Counted from the first letter of the stretch, positions 10,669 through 22,634 are shown. The stretch: DNA of 62,000 nt from Adiantum capillus-veneris (GCA_014529385.2 CM043944.1:67393895-67455894); one strand, 5' to 3'. A program made the numbers and translations. The notes: generated by a model from the letters alone, not told the origin.

Positions 10669-11591
10669 TGTTTGCGGGTCGCTGTGATGGACGTCCATAG
10701 CATAGCTCTCACGCATCAACATAAAATATCAATACAAGGGAAGCGACCAGGATGAGGCATGGAAACTCACTAGGGTGTCATTCCTAATGAAGTGAACTAG
10801 ATGAGATGCAACTACTAACTCTGCAAGAAAATCATACGCACTAAAGCCAAGTAATTTGCCTATGTCCTTCTACACAGCTCTACAGTCATCACGCCCGTTT
10901 ACCATGCAAATCATGTCGGATTCACACGAAACTTGAAGGGGAGTTGCAGGGGACTATTTAGAATCTATCTTATTACTGTCACAACATTCTGGAGAGGTAC
11001 GAAGATCGCGATCGTTCATCCCAAAGTCATAAAAAACAGTGAACAGGTGATCCCAAAGGGTCGTTTTAGGGTCCCTGAAGCCTCTCTTAGGGTCAAAACA
11101 ACATAAAATACGCGTTTAAACACTCAAAACAACGATTTAAGGTCTCAAACTCGTAGTTGAACACCTGCGCTGAATGTTGAATGATTACACTTGAATGGAA
11201 GAGGAACGTAAGAGGAAAGTAAGAGGAACGCAATGCAATAAACGAATCTGAATTCGGATTACCGTAGCCACAGTAGCGAAGATTACAAATTGGAGCAAGA
11301 TAGAGCTCTCAAACGTACGCTGTCTTCTTCCAAAACTTGTGATAAAAAAAGATAATGTTCAAACTTACAAAACTTGACCTTTATAGTTTAGGTCTTTACA
11401 AATGGCTTGTCCAGCCAAAAGCTCCTAAAATTATAACTGGCTCTCTAATATACAATTGCTCCCAGAAAAATAATCATAAACTCTTTTACAAGTTCTTGGC
11501 TTAGAGATGCTCTCTTACAAAAGAATTTTACAAGGGTTTCCCACTAAAATGTGACTCCTTCTCTGGAAACCGCAGCTTCATCCGCCAAACA
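10669..11591 (-). repeat. element A 5' LTR (923 bp)
   Basis: On the plus strand it begins TGTTTGCGGG and ends CCGCCAAACA, giving the inverted termini TGTTTG/CAAACA. The primer site abuts its inner end. Homology to a different element (RT/RNase H scrap) starts within a few bases of its outer end. The other LTR is not in the window, so age and target duplication cannot be judged. Confidence 0.75.
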
Positions 11592-12061
11592 CTTTGTATC
11601 AACTTTTGAGAAAGAACCAAAAGTTTCAATGGGAAGAAATGCATAAACATGCCATGAAAAAGTTAAAGGAAATTCTTCTTATGTCTCCAACTTTGAGGAA
11701 AGAAAAATATGAATGTGGAAGATATGTAATTGTGATAGTGGATGGATGGGCGATTGGGCAAGATGATGATGATGGCAAGCAGTATGTGGTGAGATTTGGA
11801 GCAAAAGTCTAAGTGCTCGTCAATGCAACTATCCACAGGTAAAAAGAGAGTTATTGGGAGTAGTTACAACTTTGAAATGTGAAAAGAGTATTTGATAGGA
11901 GAAAATATAATAGTGGAGACTGATTGTTTACCTCTTTTTGGAATGATCACAAGCTGCTCAACTCCTAACATTCCTATGTTGAGATAGATTGCCTACATAA
12001 AGTCCTTAAACCTCAAATTTAATTATATTGCACGGAAAGAAAATCCGGTTCCAGAGTGGGC
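11592..12061 (+). pseudogene. RT/RNase H scrap of an element B relative
   Basis: The frame from 11597 reads LLRKNQKFQWEE, then KYECGRYVIVIVDGWAIGQDDDDG, KQYVVRFGAK and, after stops, SLNLKFNYIARKE. It parallels element B at 16690-17160 (LRKNHKF, IGQDDNEGKRYVVRFGAK, LNLEFKHITGK). This is the RT connection and first part of RNase H. It is directly followed by the left LTR of element B, with no integrase between. Either element B landed here, or this is the remnant of an upstream tandem copy that lost its integrase. Confidence 0.7.
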
Positions 12062-12693
12062 TTTTTACAAAAAAAAAAACCTGCACTTTTTCTCCACTGT
12101 GCAATAGCTTCTATGGTTGCCCAATTTATGTGTGTTGCAGTCCCGTCTCTTTGTAATCTTGTATCTGAGCTTGTCAGGGAGTGAATTAGGGTTTCACCTT
12201 ATCAAAATGGAGTGGGGGATTTTTTTTAGAAGCTCTTAAATCTCTACAAATTTAGAAAATGGTCTCCATGAAGGTGACAACTCGAGTATTCCTTTCAATT
12301 GTTTGATGTTACAACTATATAATTGGGGGTGAGGCTACATGATACCATGGAAGAGGTTTGGGTTTTGATTGAGATTTGTGTTTATATGAGCATTGAGGTT
12401 TCATGGATGAAACTTTAGTGTTTTTTAGATGGTCTTTTAAGGGAAGTTGAATGTTATTCGGTGATCCTCTCATCATAATCTCAACTACAAATAAAAGCAA
12501 TTTCCAAGCACGATATGAAAGAGGGTTTGTGACTTAGCTATCACACAAATGCTCTTAGATTTTCAATCACCCTTAGAAAGAGGGTTGATGATTCTCCACA
12601 AACTCTTTTCACAAAGTGTTTGTGACTCTCATCAATGAACTCTCACAGCTAGAGATGTTGTACCTTCCCAGCTAGACCGCACACATGTCAACA
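12062..12693 (+). repeat. element B left LTR
   Basis: It matches 30185-30809: both contain CTCCACTGTGCAATA, GAGTGAATTAGGGTTT, GAGGCTACATGATACCAT and CTAGACCGCACACAT. The inner end is CAACA at 12693. The next bases, TTTTTGGTGAGACTGACG, should be the primer site, but I cannot match them to a tRNA. The outer end is placed at TTTTTACA and is uncertain by several bases. Confidence 0.7.
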
Positions 12694-14306
12694 TTTTTGG
12701 TGAGACTGACGTGAAGCAGCTGGGGTGTGGGTTCAAAAACTTGTTTTCAAAGGTTTTATTACAAATAGTTAAAGCTATGGATCAATAAAAGAAACAAGCA
12801 TGCATTTTGATCAAGGCACAATGGAGATGTTTCAAGCATTCGCCATGTTTATGCAACAACAAGAGGCTGCAGAAAGAAGGGAGGTGTCAGCAACCAAATC
12901 CCTTCAAGATATTGTGAACAATATGGAACAATTTGAAGGGAAAGATGTCACAAGTTTTCTTCGTGGTTATGTAAAGGAGATGGAGCTACAACGGGTTCCA
13001 GAAGGTGGACATGATTCGTAGTTTTGAGCTTGTTGTGATCCCTGAGATTAGAGACCATGTAAGGGGAATGAGGGAGGAGCATGAAGAAGGTTGGGAGAAA
13101 TTCAAATAAGCCTTAAAGGAGGAATACTTCATGGAGGACTCTGAAAGGGTTACAAAAATAACTTTCTTGAAATGGGTTGCAAAGCCAAAAGAAGGACTTT
13201 TCATCACTCAACTATTGAGAGAGTTTGAGCGGCGCTATGCTCAACTATCAGGAATAGAGCGGGATACTTTGGATAGTGAAAATACCATTTTTTTCTTTCA
13301 AGCTGCAGGTCGTGAACTCCAAGAAAATCTAGAGCTACTCCTTCAAGACAAGAATACAGAACAAGGTCTAAAGGCTAAGTGGAAAGAGGTTGAGGACGTA
13401 GTCTCACTACTTGCTAAGAGGCAGCATCGTAGGGACAAGATGGGGGGGAATGGTACTACCTCTCCTCCTAGCCTGTCAAAGATTCCACCAAAGCCTACTC
13501 TTGTGAGTCCAAAAGGTTATAATTCAATGCTTGATAAGATTGTTAAGGGCATGTAAGAAATGAAATTAAAGCTAGCAAGGATTGAAGACAAAGGACAACT
13601 TCCAGGACAAAAATCCCAATGCAAAGAAGGTTTTGTGCACAGATGCATATGGTGTGATGGAACTGACCATGTTAGAATGGATTGTGATAGCTTTAGTGAT
13701 GCCTTGAAAAGAGATCTTGTGTTTGTTAAGGATTGAAAGATCCATCTACGGGAGATAGGTATGCCATTAGGAACTAACTTTGGAAAAGGGGAGATACAGA
13801 AGTTAGTGGAGGATATGGCAACCAATCATTCTATTTTTGCAGTGGAGGCTACTACCTATGGGGCAAAGATAGATCTCATTCCAAAGAAAGCATTAATGTC
13901 TACTCCAGATGCTTTTGAGGAGGTTGATAGCTTGTGGCCATATGTAGTGGCCTCAACCAAAAAAGGGAAGGCAACTAAACAAGTATTACATGAAGATGGT
14001 GATTGCATACACCACACATCAGGTTGGGATGACCCTATGGACTCTTTATCAGTGCATGCCTATCTTGCAAAATGCTATAACAACGAATCAATTGTGGAAG
14101 AGAAGCGTAGACATGACAATGGAGATGCAAGTCCTTCTACTTCAAAGAGGGTTACAAGAGCCGGAGGAAGAAAGGATCCTGGACCTTCTTATGAGGCTCC
14201 ACCACCTGTGCCTCCTTCTCATCAGATTCCTATGGAGGAGGCATCTATAGGGAAGAAGAAAGAGCAAGGAAAAGATAAAGCAAAAGTTTTCACATACAAA
14301 CTATAA
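12694..14306 (+). pseudogene. element B Gag with one CCHC zinc knuckle
   Basis: The open piece 12800-13021 (TMEMFQAFAMFMQQQEAAERRE, then FEGKDVTSFLRGYVKEME) shifts frame near 13000. It continues through IPEIRDHVRGMREEHEEGWE, a stop, and 13131-13556 (LREFERRYAQLSGIERDTLD), the capsid-like part. The knuckle CIWCDGTDHVRMDC at 13644-13685 has perfect C-x2-C-x4-H-x4-C spacing. The last piece, 13761-14306, is a polar spacer with Pro-rich and Lys-rich segments before the protease. At least one frameshift and three stops separate these pieces. Confidence 0.75.
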
Positions 14307-14689
14307 TCTGACATTGAAGCTGCCACAAACTTGAAGCAGCTATTGGAGGAAAGGATTTTGAATAGAAAGTTGAGTTTACGTTGGGTGAGGTTCTTGGCAT
14401 TGCTAATGCAAGTTTCATGAAAAAATTGTAGATTTTCATAAAAAGAAATAGGAAAACTCTCACTAAGTCTATTCCTCCACAGTCTGAGGGTGAAGGGGAG
14501 ATACTAAAGGCACATGGGATACATTTCCAAGAGAGTGATTATGATGAAAGTGCGGTAGGATGCTACTGGTCTTCTTGAAGAGATGCACATGCTAGATTTG
14601 CAGATGATGATGATGAAGATGAAGACTCCTATAAAAGTCACTACTTCAAAAGTCATTGGGAAAGAGCTACAATAGAAACTTTAGTCAAG

Positions 14690-15079
14690 GTGGGTGATCT
14701 TGAGGAGCCATATGTTGCATTGATAGATCATGGCTTTGAAATAAATCTTATGTCCAAGAGTCTTTACATGAAGGGTAAGTGGCCAATAGACACAGACCAT
14801 GGGTGGATGATTAGATCTCCAAATAACTCATCAAGAGAGCTATATGGGGATTTTCCAAATGTGAAAGTGACAAATGATGATGTGAAGGATGACCAAAAAT
14901 TCTTTGTGCAGGAGATGTCTACCTATCCTCTTATCCTTGGGCATCCATACATCACGGCCGTTCCCATGGAAACAAAGGTATTGGATGATGGTTCTGCTTA
15001 TGCTAGGGTAAAGAGCAAAAATGGGAAGCGAGCTCTGCAATTTTTGACTATGTGTGAATCACAAGAGGAACCGCAATAG
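14690..15079 (+). pseudogene. element B aspartic protease with a D-H-G active site
   Basis: The 129-residue frame contains VALIDHGFEINLMSKSLY. The catalytic Asp (14726) is followed by His-Gly where retropepsins normally have Ser/Thr-Gly. GKWPIDTDHGWMIRSPNN and the later landmark YPLILGHPYITAV follow, ending with DGSAYARVKSKNGKRALQFLT. Length and landmarks fit a full domain. The His may be a family variant rather than damage, because element D shows the same change. Whether such a protease is active cannot be told here. Confidence 0.7.
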
Positions 15080-16620
15080 TCTTCATGAGTATCCTCTACC
15101 AAAATTGAACAAAGAGTTCAAAGAGTACAGGGAGACAAGGGGTTTTGGCCATGTACCATTGTAAAGAGGGATCGCAATGGTACAAGAAGAAAATGATTCT
15201 GGATTGACTCAAAGCGAGAAGAAGCTTTTTCTACAGGTTTCTAGGGATTAGCAGAGCATGGGTCAGTATGTTTTATGAAGCTTGAGGATATGAAAAGAAG
15301 TGCACAACAATATGTATATAATGTATTTAAATACATGAAGGAAAATGGTTTCATAGAGGATAGGGAATGCATTTTAGGTTTCTTTAAACATACTTCTCAT
15401 GTAGATACTATGCTTGAACTTGAGGCTATAATGGACTCTAGCATGCAAGATGGAACCCATGTTGTGGAAGTATGCTCTAAGGAAATGTATGATGTGATTG
15501 AGGCTTTTGAAGATAAAAAAGATTTCAATGCTAATGAAGGACTGGAAGTGATGTGGAGACCAAGTACAAAACGGTGGCAAGGAAAGTTAGACCAATGGCG
15601 TTATCTCTACCATCATATTGCAGGAAAAAGCTAGAGCAAGCTTCTTTTCAGCCGAGTCTCAGGGATCCAAAAAGAACTGGACACAAGTTCATAGTGGAAT
15701 CCCTAAAAGAGATAAAAGTTGATTGTGAGAAGTATTTAACAGAAGAAAAGTTTTAAAGAAATGCTTTCAAGACATGGTAAGGCTTTTGCTTTCCAGCCAC
15801 ATGAGATAGGGTTTGTTGATCCTAATTTTGCTACACCTATGGTGATCTTCACTATCCCTCATGTACCTTGGAATCTACACCCAATTCCTGTTCCAAAAGC
15901 ACATTTGCCAAAGTTAATAGAACTACTCAATGAAAATATTAGCATGGGTATCTTGGGGCCTTCTTGTGCACCATATTCAAACAGGTGGTTCACTGTGCCT
16001 AAAAAGAATGGAGCTTTGAGGTTCATACAAGATATGAAACCTGTAAACAAGGTTACCATCACGAATGTGGGTACATGACCTATAGTGGATGAATTTACAG
16101 AGGCGTTTGTACGAAGGTCAATTTACTCAATGGGAAATCTCTATTCAGGGTACTATCAATTTCAACTAGATGTTGAGAGTAGAGATCTGACAACTATGGC
16201 AACATCTTGGAGACTGGTAAGAATGTGTACCTTACCTCAAGGAGTAGAAAATTCATTTGCACATATGATCGATGAATGGGATGAACAAGTCTCTATGTGA
16301 CTTCATACCTCAAATCACAATGTCATTTCTTGATGATGTGCCCATTAAAGGATGTGAAGACAAAGATAAATATGAAGCTATGGATTCAAGGGGGGGTGCC
16401 GTAAGTTTGTTGCAAACCATATAAAAGATTGTGAGAAGATTTTGTCAAGGATCGAAGAAGTTAATCTTACCCTGTCAGGACAAAAATCTGTATTTGGAGT
16501 TGAAAAAGTGTTGATTGTGGGGCATATGTGTGGTCCTTATGGTAGAAGGCCTTGTCCAAAAAATATGGATGCAATCAAAAACACGAAAGAAACATGTACA
16601 ACTATAATTGAAGTTTGAAG
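15080..16620 (+). pseudogene. element B reverse transcriptase
   Basis: The segment 15275-15750 is the protease-RT linker in changing frames. RT begins at about 15761: FQPHEIGFVDPNFATPMVIF, then HLPKLIELLNENISMGILGP, RWFTVPKKNGALRFIQDMKP, a stop at 16076-16078, and FQLDVESRDLTTMATSW. The catalytic box is FLDD (16326-16337) in TMSFLDDVPIKGC, in another frame. FVANHIKDCEKILSRIEEVNLTLSGQKS and VLIVGHMCGPYGRRP then form the thumb. Multiple stops and frameshifts make it non-functional. Confidence 0.75.
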
Positions 16621-17170
16621 ATTTCTTGGTGCTTGCGTCTTCTATCTTATTTGAATACCACATTATGCACATGTAACAGATCCCCTCTATAGATTTTGTT
16701 GAGAAAGAATCACAAATTTTGATGGGAAGAAGAGAAAACAAAAGCCATGAGAAAGATAAAAAAGCTACTTCTTTCATCGCCAAACTTGAGAAAGGTAGAC
16801 TATGCATGTGAGAGACCTGTCATTGTGACAATCGACACGAGTCCTAGAGGGATAGGATGGGAAATAGGGCAAGATGATAATGAAGGAAAAAGGTATGTGG
16901 TGAGATTTGGAGCCAAGATTTTGAGTTCTCGCCAACGAGATTATGCACAAGTAAAAGGGAACTATTGGGGGTAGTTACATCATTGAGGTGTGACAAGGAG
17001 TACTTGATAGGGGCATTAGTGGTTGTGGAAATTGATTGTTTTCCTCTTCTTGGAATGATCATAAATTCTTCGACTCTTGATATTGCAATGTTGTGATGGA
17101 TAGCCTCCATAAAGTCCTTGAATCTTGAGTTCAAGCATATTACAGGGAAGACAATCCAATAGCAAATATG
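16621..17170 (+). pseudogene. element B RT connection and RNase H
   Basis: The open piece 16747-16974 carries PNLRKVDYACERPVIVTIDT, then IGWEIGQDDNEGKRYVVRFGAK and ILSSRQRDYAQVKG. The first acidic RNase H residue would be the Asp in VTIDT. After a frameshift at about 16975, VVTSLRCDKEYLIGALVVVE and LNLEFKHITGKTIQ follow. The domain removes template RNA during reverse transcription. It is disrupted by frameshifts. Confidence 0.65.
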
Positions 17171-17479
17171 CTATCTAGGGCAAAGTATGAAGATGAATAG
17201 GACATGATTATTGAGGGAGATGATGTAGGCTCAACGTTTTACACTATTGATCACGCAAAGAGTAGTCATGCATGTTTTGTGTCTTCACTTGAGTCCTTTT
17301 TAGAGGAACTATATGAGGATGAATGGCTCTTGATAGGTCGCTACTTAAGTACTTTGTAGAAGCAGGATGATTGGACTGAGCAAGAATTTAAGAGGATAAG
17401 AAGAAAAGCATATGGATACTTCTTGAGGGATGGCTATGTATGGAAGCATCCTAGAGAAATAGATGGAACATCATTTCCC

Positions 17480-18660
17480 GTAGTATGCGATTAGGTTACT
17501 CAAAAATCATCATCAAGGAGTTCCATGAAAGTTTATGGGTAGGACATTGAGTAATATTTGCCAAGGTAAAATAAAGGTATTGGTGGAAAGGGATGTATAA
17601 GGATGTGTCTGAGTTTGTCGAGTCTTGTGTGACATGCCAAATGTATTCAAATGTACGGCATCGTGATGGACTACATCCAACTTATCCATTAGCCATGCAT
17701 TACAAATGGGTTGTGGACTTGGTCACAATGCCTTTGGGACTTTGGAAAATGAGGTACTTGGTGCTTGCAAGCGAAGATTTGTCTAATCGAGTTGAAGGGC
17801 GTACATTGAGGACAAAGAGTACACAAGCTCTATGTAAATTACTTCTTGAAGATGTGATCTATTGCTATGGATGTGTGGAAAAGATAACTGCAAATAGAGG
17901 AGAAATGGATGCTAATGAATCAAGGGAATTCTTCTCTAGCATGGGCATCAAACTAGCTTTAACTTGTGCTTATGACCCAGAGGGAAATGGCAAAAGTGAA
18001 AGAGGGCTTACTCCAATAATCAAATCTTTAGCTAAGGCTTGTGAAGGTAAGCTTGGAGAGTGGCTAAGGTTGCTACCAATTGCATTGTGGGATGACTGTA
18101 CAACACATAGTTCAATCCACTGGCTATATGCCTGCTGAATTGATGTATGGTCCAAAACCTATGATGCCAATTGAAGATGTAGTTCTTACATGGGAAGATG
18201 GAATGAGTAGAGAAGAACTTCTTGCATTGTGCATACGGAAATTGGAAAGAAGGCCTGAAGACACTGAGCTTGTAAAAGCTTGACTAAAGAATGCAAGGTT
18301 GAAAAACAAAGATAGATCTGACAAGAGGCATATGCTCAAATCAAAAGACATTGAAGAAGGTGATTGGGTGTTGGTGTATGAAAGTAGCCTTGAAAACCAT
18401 CACTCTACAATAAGGAAGCTTGCGAAAAGATGGTTTGGTCCTTATGTTGTCAAACATGTGCTTGGAAATGCAACTTACACCATGCGTGAACTTGATGGGA
18501 TAGAAATCTTCCCATTGCAAGAAAAAGAATTAAATTATTCAAAAGAAGAGGGGATTATGATCTATTTGATGCACAACCAAGTGAAGAAGATGATGAATCC
18601 AATCATATGAAAACTGAGGATGAAAGTGAAAATATGGCCTCTGACCATGAGTTTTAATGC
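17480..18660 (+). pseudogene. element B integrase with GPY module; second catalytic Asp replaced
   Basis: The zinc-finger end YWWKGMYKDVSEFVESCVTCQ starts near 17577; the His part is broken by a stop. The core follows at 17593-18138: the first acid is in WVVDLVTMPLG, the second position reads ITANRGEMDANESREFF with Asn at 17893-17895 where an Asp is expected, and the Glu is in PEGNGKSERG. The frame shifts near 18110 to MPAELMYGPKPMMPIEDVV, a stop follows at 18283, and 18299-18610 holds KRWFGPYVVKHVLGNATY, the GPY/F DNA-contact module. The changed catalytic residue alone should abolish integration. Confidence 0.75.
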
Positions 18661-18734
18661 TTTATAAATGTTGTTGTGGCACATACTGGAGGATGTACAG
18701 GTTTAGAGGTGGTGGATGTTGTGTCATGGCACGT

Positions 18735-19648
18735 TGTTGGGGGTCCCATCATTGCAACAGCTGCAATGAGCAACAAAATTATCAATCTGGAGGGATGAGC
18801 TACCCGGCCATGGCATGGAAACACTCACACAGTTAGTGAGCTAATCGTGGCAACACAAATGGTTAACTCTACGAGGTGAGCTTCTTGGCCTATGGAGGAG
18901 CTAAGCCACAATGAAGGAAAATCTCCATATCCACTTCTCTTGACCTCTAATCAACCCAATCACACACACTATGATTGCAAGACGCACACAATGCTAATCT
19001 TATCATGCAACACACTAATCGCAAGCACACACACATAGATCTATGGAGAACCACACTCCAATCAAACGTACATGCACACACAAGAAAAAGAGGGCAGTCA
19101 CACAAGATTAGAGAGGGATTAACCACTAATTAGTTTAGATCTAGTTAATCTAAGCACCATAGGCAATCATAAGAAGTAAGAGAGAGGCATAGTGAGAGAG
19201 AATGAATCATTGATTAGTGTTAATCAAGTCTCATGAGCAAGGAGAAGCTCAAGGACTCCATAGCCACACACCTCAAGAGATATCACCAAAGAGTGCTCTA
19301 AACGAATGACTTGAGAACCCTAATTTCTTTTACACACTGCCTTATATACCTAGGGTAAAATATGCAATGTCCGGGCGCCCAAGGCCTTTAGGGCTCACCA
19401 CTTACTGAATCTGCAACCTAGGCACAGTAAGTGACCTATTCTTTACAACTTGGAACTCCCATTGAGCCCGTAACACATAAACAATATTACAATGGATTGA
19501 AATAAATGGGAATTTTAAATACGTGACCATTTTGGGAAAACGTGGAAAATGTGTAACTCCACTGCTTCCTTGCATTCATTCTCGATGTGCATTCATACGT
19601 CTTTGGTCTTTTAGAAGCTTCTGTTAACTGGCGTTGACTCAGTTAACA
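18735..19648 (-). repeat. element C 3' LTR (914 bp)
   Basis: It begins TGTTGGGGGTCCCAT and ends GTTAACA on the plus strand. By eye it is about 93% identical to 28690-29611 over the first 300 bp. It contains GAGGGATGAGCTACCCGGCC and many CACACA motifs. CACGT precedes it. Confidence 0.9.
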
Positions 19649-19663
19649 TTCCCCCCTTCCTAT
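19649..19663 (-). promoter_or_regulatory. element C polypurine tract
   Basis: The plus strand TTCCCCCCTTCCTA directly abuts the inner LTR end. On the minus strand it reads TAGGAAGGGGGGAA followed by TGTTAAC, a textbook priming site for second-strand synthesis. It confirms the minus-strand orientation. Confidence 0.8.
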
Positions 19664-21504
19664 TTTAGTGCCCGTCCTCGGGCACTGTTGAAAGGTGTGG
19701 AGGCTATGGAAGGTTTTGATTGGTTGTTGATGGGCTGATTGTCTTCATTTGTCGTTGAATTTGTTGATGAGGTTCAATTTGTTGCAGCATATTCACTGGT
19801 CAAAATCTGTTTGATGTAAGAGACGATGTTGCATTTGTCCATTGTAATAGTGCATTGATGAGACTGATTTTTATTTATGAAAAGTAATATGTACAAGGGA
19901 AGTAGAATGATGAGGTTCTAAATTAGGGTCTAATACCTTGATGACCAAATGGAAAAAACTTAGTGGGAAAAAAGTAGGGTCTAATACCTTGATGACCAAA
20001 GGGAAAAAACCTACTGGGAAAAAATTACCTTTGGGATACGCGCATTATTGTTGTACTTATTATCATGGGGAAATATTAATAAAGTACTAAAGGGATTATT
20101 CACTGATAGCAATGGAATTAATAAATGTGATATCCGTGCAAGTGTACTGGGCTGACGCCAATTTGCCAAGGTCAGCACCAAGCGATGGGGAGCTTGGGTA
20201 GTCACCAAGCCTTCTATTTGGTCGGTGATGACTCCACTGTCAGATGTATTTATTTTAACTCCAAGGTCAGTACCAAGCGATAGAGAGAGTTGGGCAGTCA
20301 CGAAACGTCCTATTAACCCTGTATTGACTCAACTGTCGTATGTAATGAATTTAAGAGCAAGGTCAACACCAAGAGATAGGGAACGTTGGGCAATCCCCAA
20401 GCTTCCTATTCGCCCAGTAGTGGATGAACTGTATTTTGTAATCACATAACCATGGTCTTCATTGTCGATTACACCAAGGTCACCACCAGGCGATATGGAG
20501 CGTTGGGTAGTTACCAAGCTCCCTATTCGCTCAATATTGAATTCACTAAATTTTGTCTTTCCGTTGTCGCTTATCATGCCTCAAGGTCTTTGATGGCACT
20601 TGAAATGGATTTAACATCAAGGTCAACACTAAGCGATAGGGAGCGTTGGGCAGTTCCCAAGCTTCTTATTCTCTCAATAGTGACCTATTGCATGACATGC
20701 TTTCTTTTGTCGGTTATCATGCCCCAAGGTCTTTGGTGGTGCTTGTAACGGAGTTAACATCAAGGTCATACCAAGCGATAGGGATCGTTGGGCAGTTCCC
20801 AAGCTTCATATTCCCTCAGTAGTGACCTCATTGCATGGCTTTGTTGGTTAGCATGACATTGGTTTATTGCTTGTTGTAGTCCACTCAAGGTGCGTAGGTG
20901 GAAGCAAAAAGAGTGGCTAATGCATATGTCCAATAATGGGACATCCTATTTATGCATACACAAAAATGCATGGAAAACAATATGCTGTGCAAGAAAGGTT
21001 TTGAGGGGTTATTCAGAAAGATAGTGTAGCTATAAAAGCATATGACATGGCTTTGCAAGCTGGCACCCCTTTAAGAATGGTTTTCGTTGATGAGGATATG
21101 TGCTCTCATCTTACTGTGCACTGTGCGTGAGTCTTGGACTCTACGACACTCCACCAGCTGTAAGTTAATATACTTTGACTCTTATGCTCACCTCATCCAG
21201 CATGAGCAACATGACTTTAGATATGCTCAACTCTTCTAGCCTGAGCGTAAGCCTAATAACTACGACTCTTGGCACGGAGTTTAGTATGACTTGAAGCGTT
21301 GGGAGTAATGCTTTGCTCATTTCATGGATCAGCTGCCCGACTCTGACTATGCCAAAGAGTGTTCTTTGCACCCTGGCGACCTTAATTTTCACATTCTTGT
21401 GCTTACTACAAAGATTTTTTCAGGTAAAAGTAAGCTTGAATCCTCAAAAAGAGAATTAGTGAAGGACCAAGTTGGCAATGATGGTTTATTTTGCCATACA
21501 TATT
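19664..21504 (-). other. element C 3' untranslated region
   Basis: No coding signal. It holds a direct duplication at 19923-20028 (two units of about 53 bp built on GGTCTAATACCTTGATGACC and GGGAAAAAA) and the hairpin array at 20182-20815. The stretch 20820-21500 contains nothing I can assign. Confidence 0.6.
20160..20830. repeat. six-unit tandem array with a conserved 40-nt hairpin per unit
   Basis: Units start with CAAGGTCA(N)3CCAAGCGATAGGGAG at spacings of about 95, 96, 117, 143 and 142 bp. In each, a left arm like GCGATAGGGAGCGTTGGG faces a right arm like CCCAAGCTTCCTATTCGC across a 3-5 nt loop (CAGTT). About 17 base pairs form with two small bulges. Hairpins lie near 20182, 20277, 20373, 20490, 20633 and 20775. 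The arms are more conserved than the spacers. Confidence 0.75.
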
Positions 21505-22634
21505 TTATCGTCTTTGAATCAGCATTCTTGTTGGTTGGGTTGTCCTTCTTTGATTGTGAAGACTGCATTGTCCGTTTGATTTTCCAAATAGGCCTGCTGA
21601 TAAGAGTCTTTGATGTTTTTGTAGGCCTTTGTTCACTGTCGGCATCTGGATTTTGAGTTGGAGCATTAGAAGACTTAGGAATCCAAATCTCTTGATGACC
21701 TTTGTAATTACATTGTTGACTTTGCTTCGTTCTAGGTCTTGTTGATTTCTTGAGATCCTCATGCAGGTTTGGTGTAGTTGCAGCTGGCTTTCGGTTGACT
21801 GGTATCCAAATCTTTTTATACCTTGTATAAAATGATATCCATCTTTTCTCTGTATCCTCTTCAAAGTTGTGGTAGACTTTAGCCTCTTTCGATGTTGTTC
21901 TATTGTATACCTGCTTCTTAGGTATCCTAGGATATTGTCGAAGTTGATACCTTGTGGGCCTTCTTTCTTGGGAGGGACATGAAGCTACTTCATATGCCCT
22001 AACCTACGGTTTTGGTACCCATATCTGTTTGTTACCTCCTGTTCTTTTAAGCTCCATTGTGATGATATCCATCCCAAGTGTTTGTCTTTTTGTGTTGATT
22101 TCTTGTCCTTAATCAAAACCAGATCATTGACTTTGACTAAACTACTCTGAACAAACACTTCCTTGACTTTCCTTTGCTTTCTTGAGTACTTTGGCTAATA
22201 TATCTTTGATTTTTTGGGTGTCTCCTTAGAGGTTTCAGTTGGGTCAGCACAATTGACTTGAAATTTTGAAAGCCTGACTTGCTTGAAGAAGCTGATCTAT
22301 GAGGGTTCTTTGATGTAGAGGCATATGCTATCACGTCTTCTTTGCTAGTCAGTGGAGGGTCCATTTTAGCTTTACCTTTGTCTGCTGATTTGGCTGGCAC
22401 TGTTTCATTGATCTTTGGGCTTTCTATTTCTTCTTGGTTGTCTGCAACCCCGTTCTTCTTAACTTTTGGCTTTGGTGGCATTCTCTGCTCAATAGCTATT
22501 GTGGTTGCCCTTTGCTCTATTTGATTTTCTCTTGCTATTCCCTGATTTGCTTTAAGCTCTTTTGAATTTATGTTTGATGGAGATGATTCATCTTCAATAA
22601 GATTTGCTTTGATATAAGTCTCCATTTTAACCAT
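21505..22634 (-). pseudogene. element C C-terminal Gag-like tail
   Basis: A Lys/Ser/Thr/Gln-rich region in shifting frames. It contains a recurring aromatic-basic motif (KQIWVPKP, KKIWIPVN, QEIWIPKS) at about 22020, 21810 and 21690, similar in kind to the K-x-W-V-P-K motif of plant copia Gag tails. The piece 22634-22137 is a disordered, charged stretch. No enzyme domain is seen, although this is where RT would be expected. Confidence 0.45.

Larger units (their letters stand above)
3466..11591 (-). mobile_element. element A: truncated Ty3-type LTR retrotransposon
   Basis: Order in the element's own direction: LTR (11591-10669), tRNA-Asp primer site, 1.4-kb repetitive leader, Gag N-terminal region, Gag core, three zinc knuckles, linker, protease and the first part of reverse transcriptase. 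Homology ends near 3465 before the RT catalytic box, and no second LTR, RNase H or integrase is present in the window. The Gag-Pol order and RT wording identify a Ty3/gypsy element. It has several stops and frameshifts, so it is a dead 3'-truncated copy. Confidence 0.8.

Noticed and set aside
20160-20830. Tandem tRNA or other classical RNA genes
   Set aside because: The hairpins are single stem-loops without cloverleaf features or polymerase III boxes.
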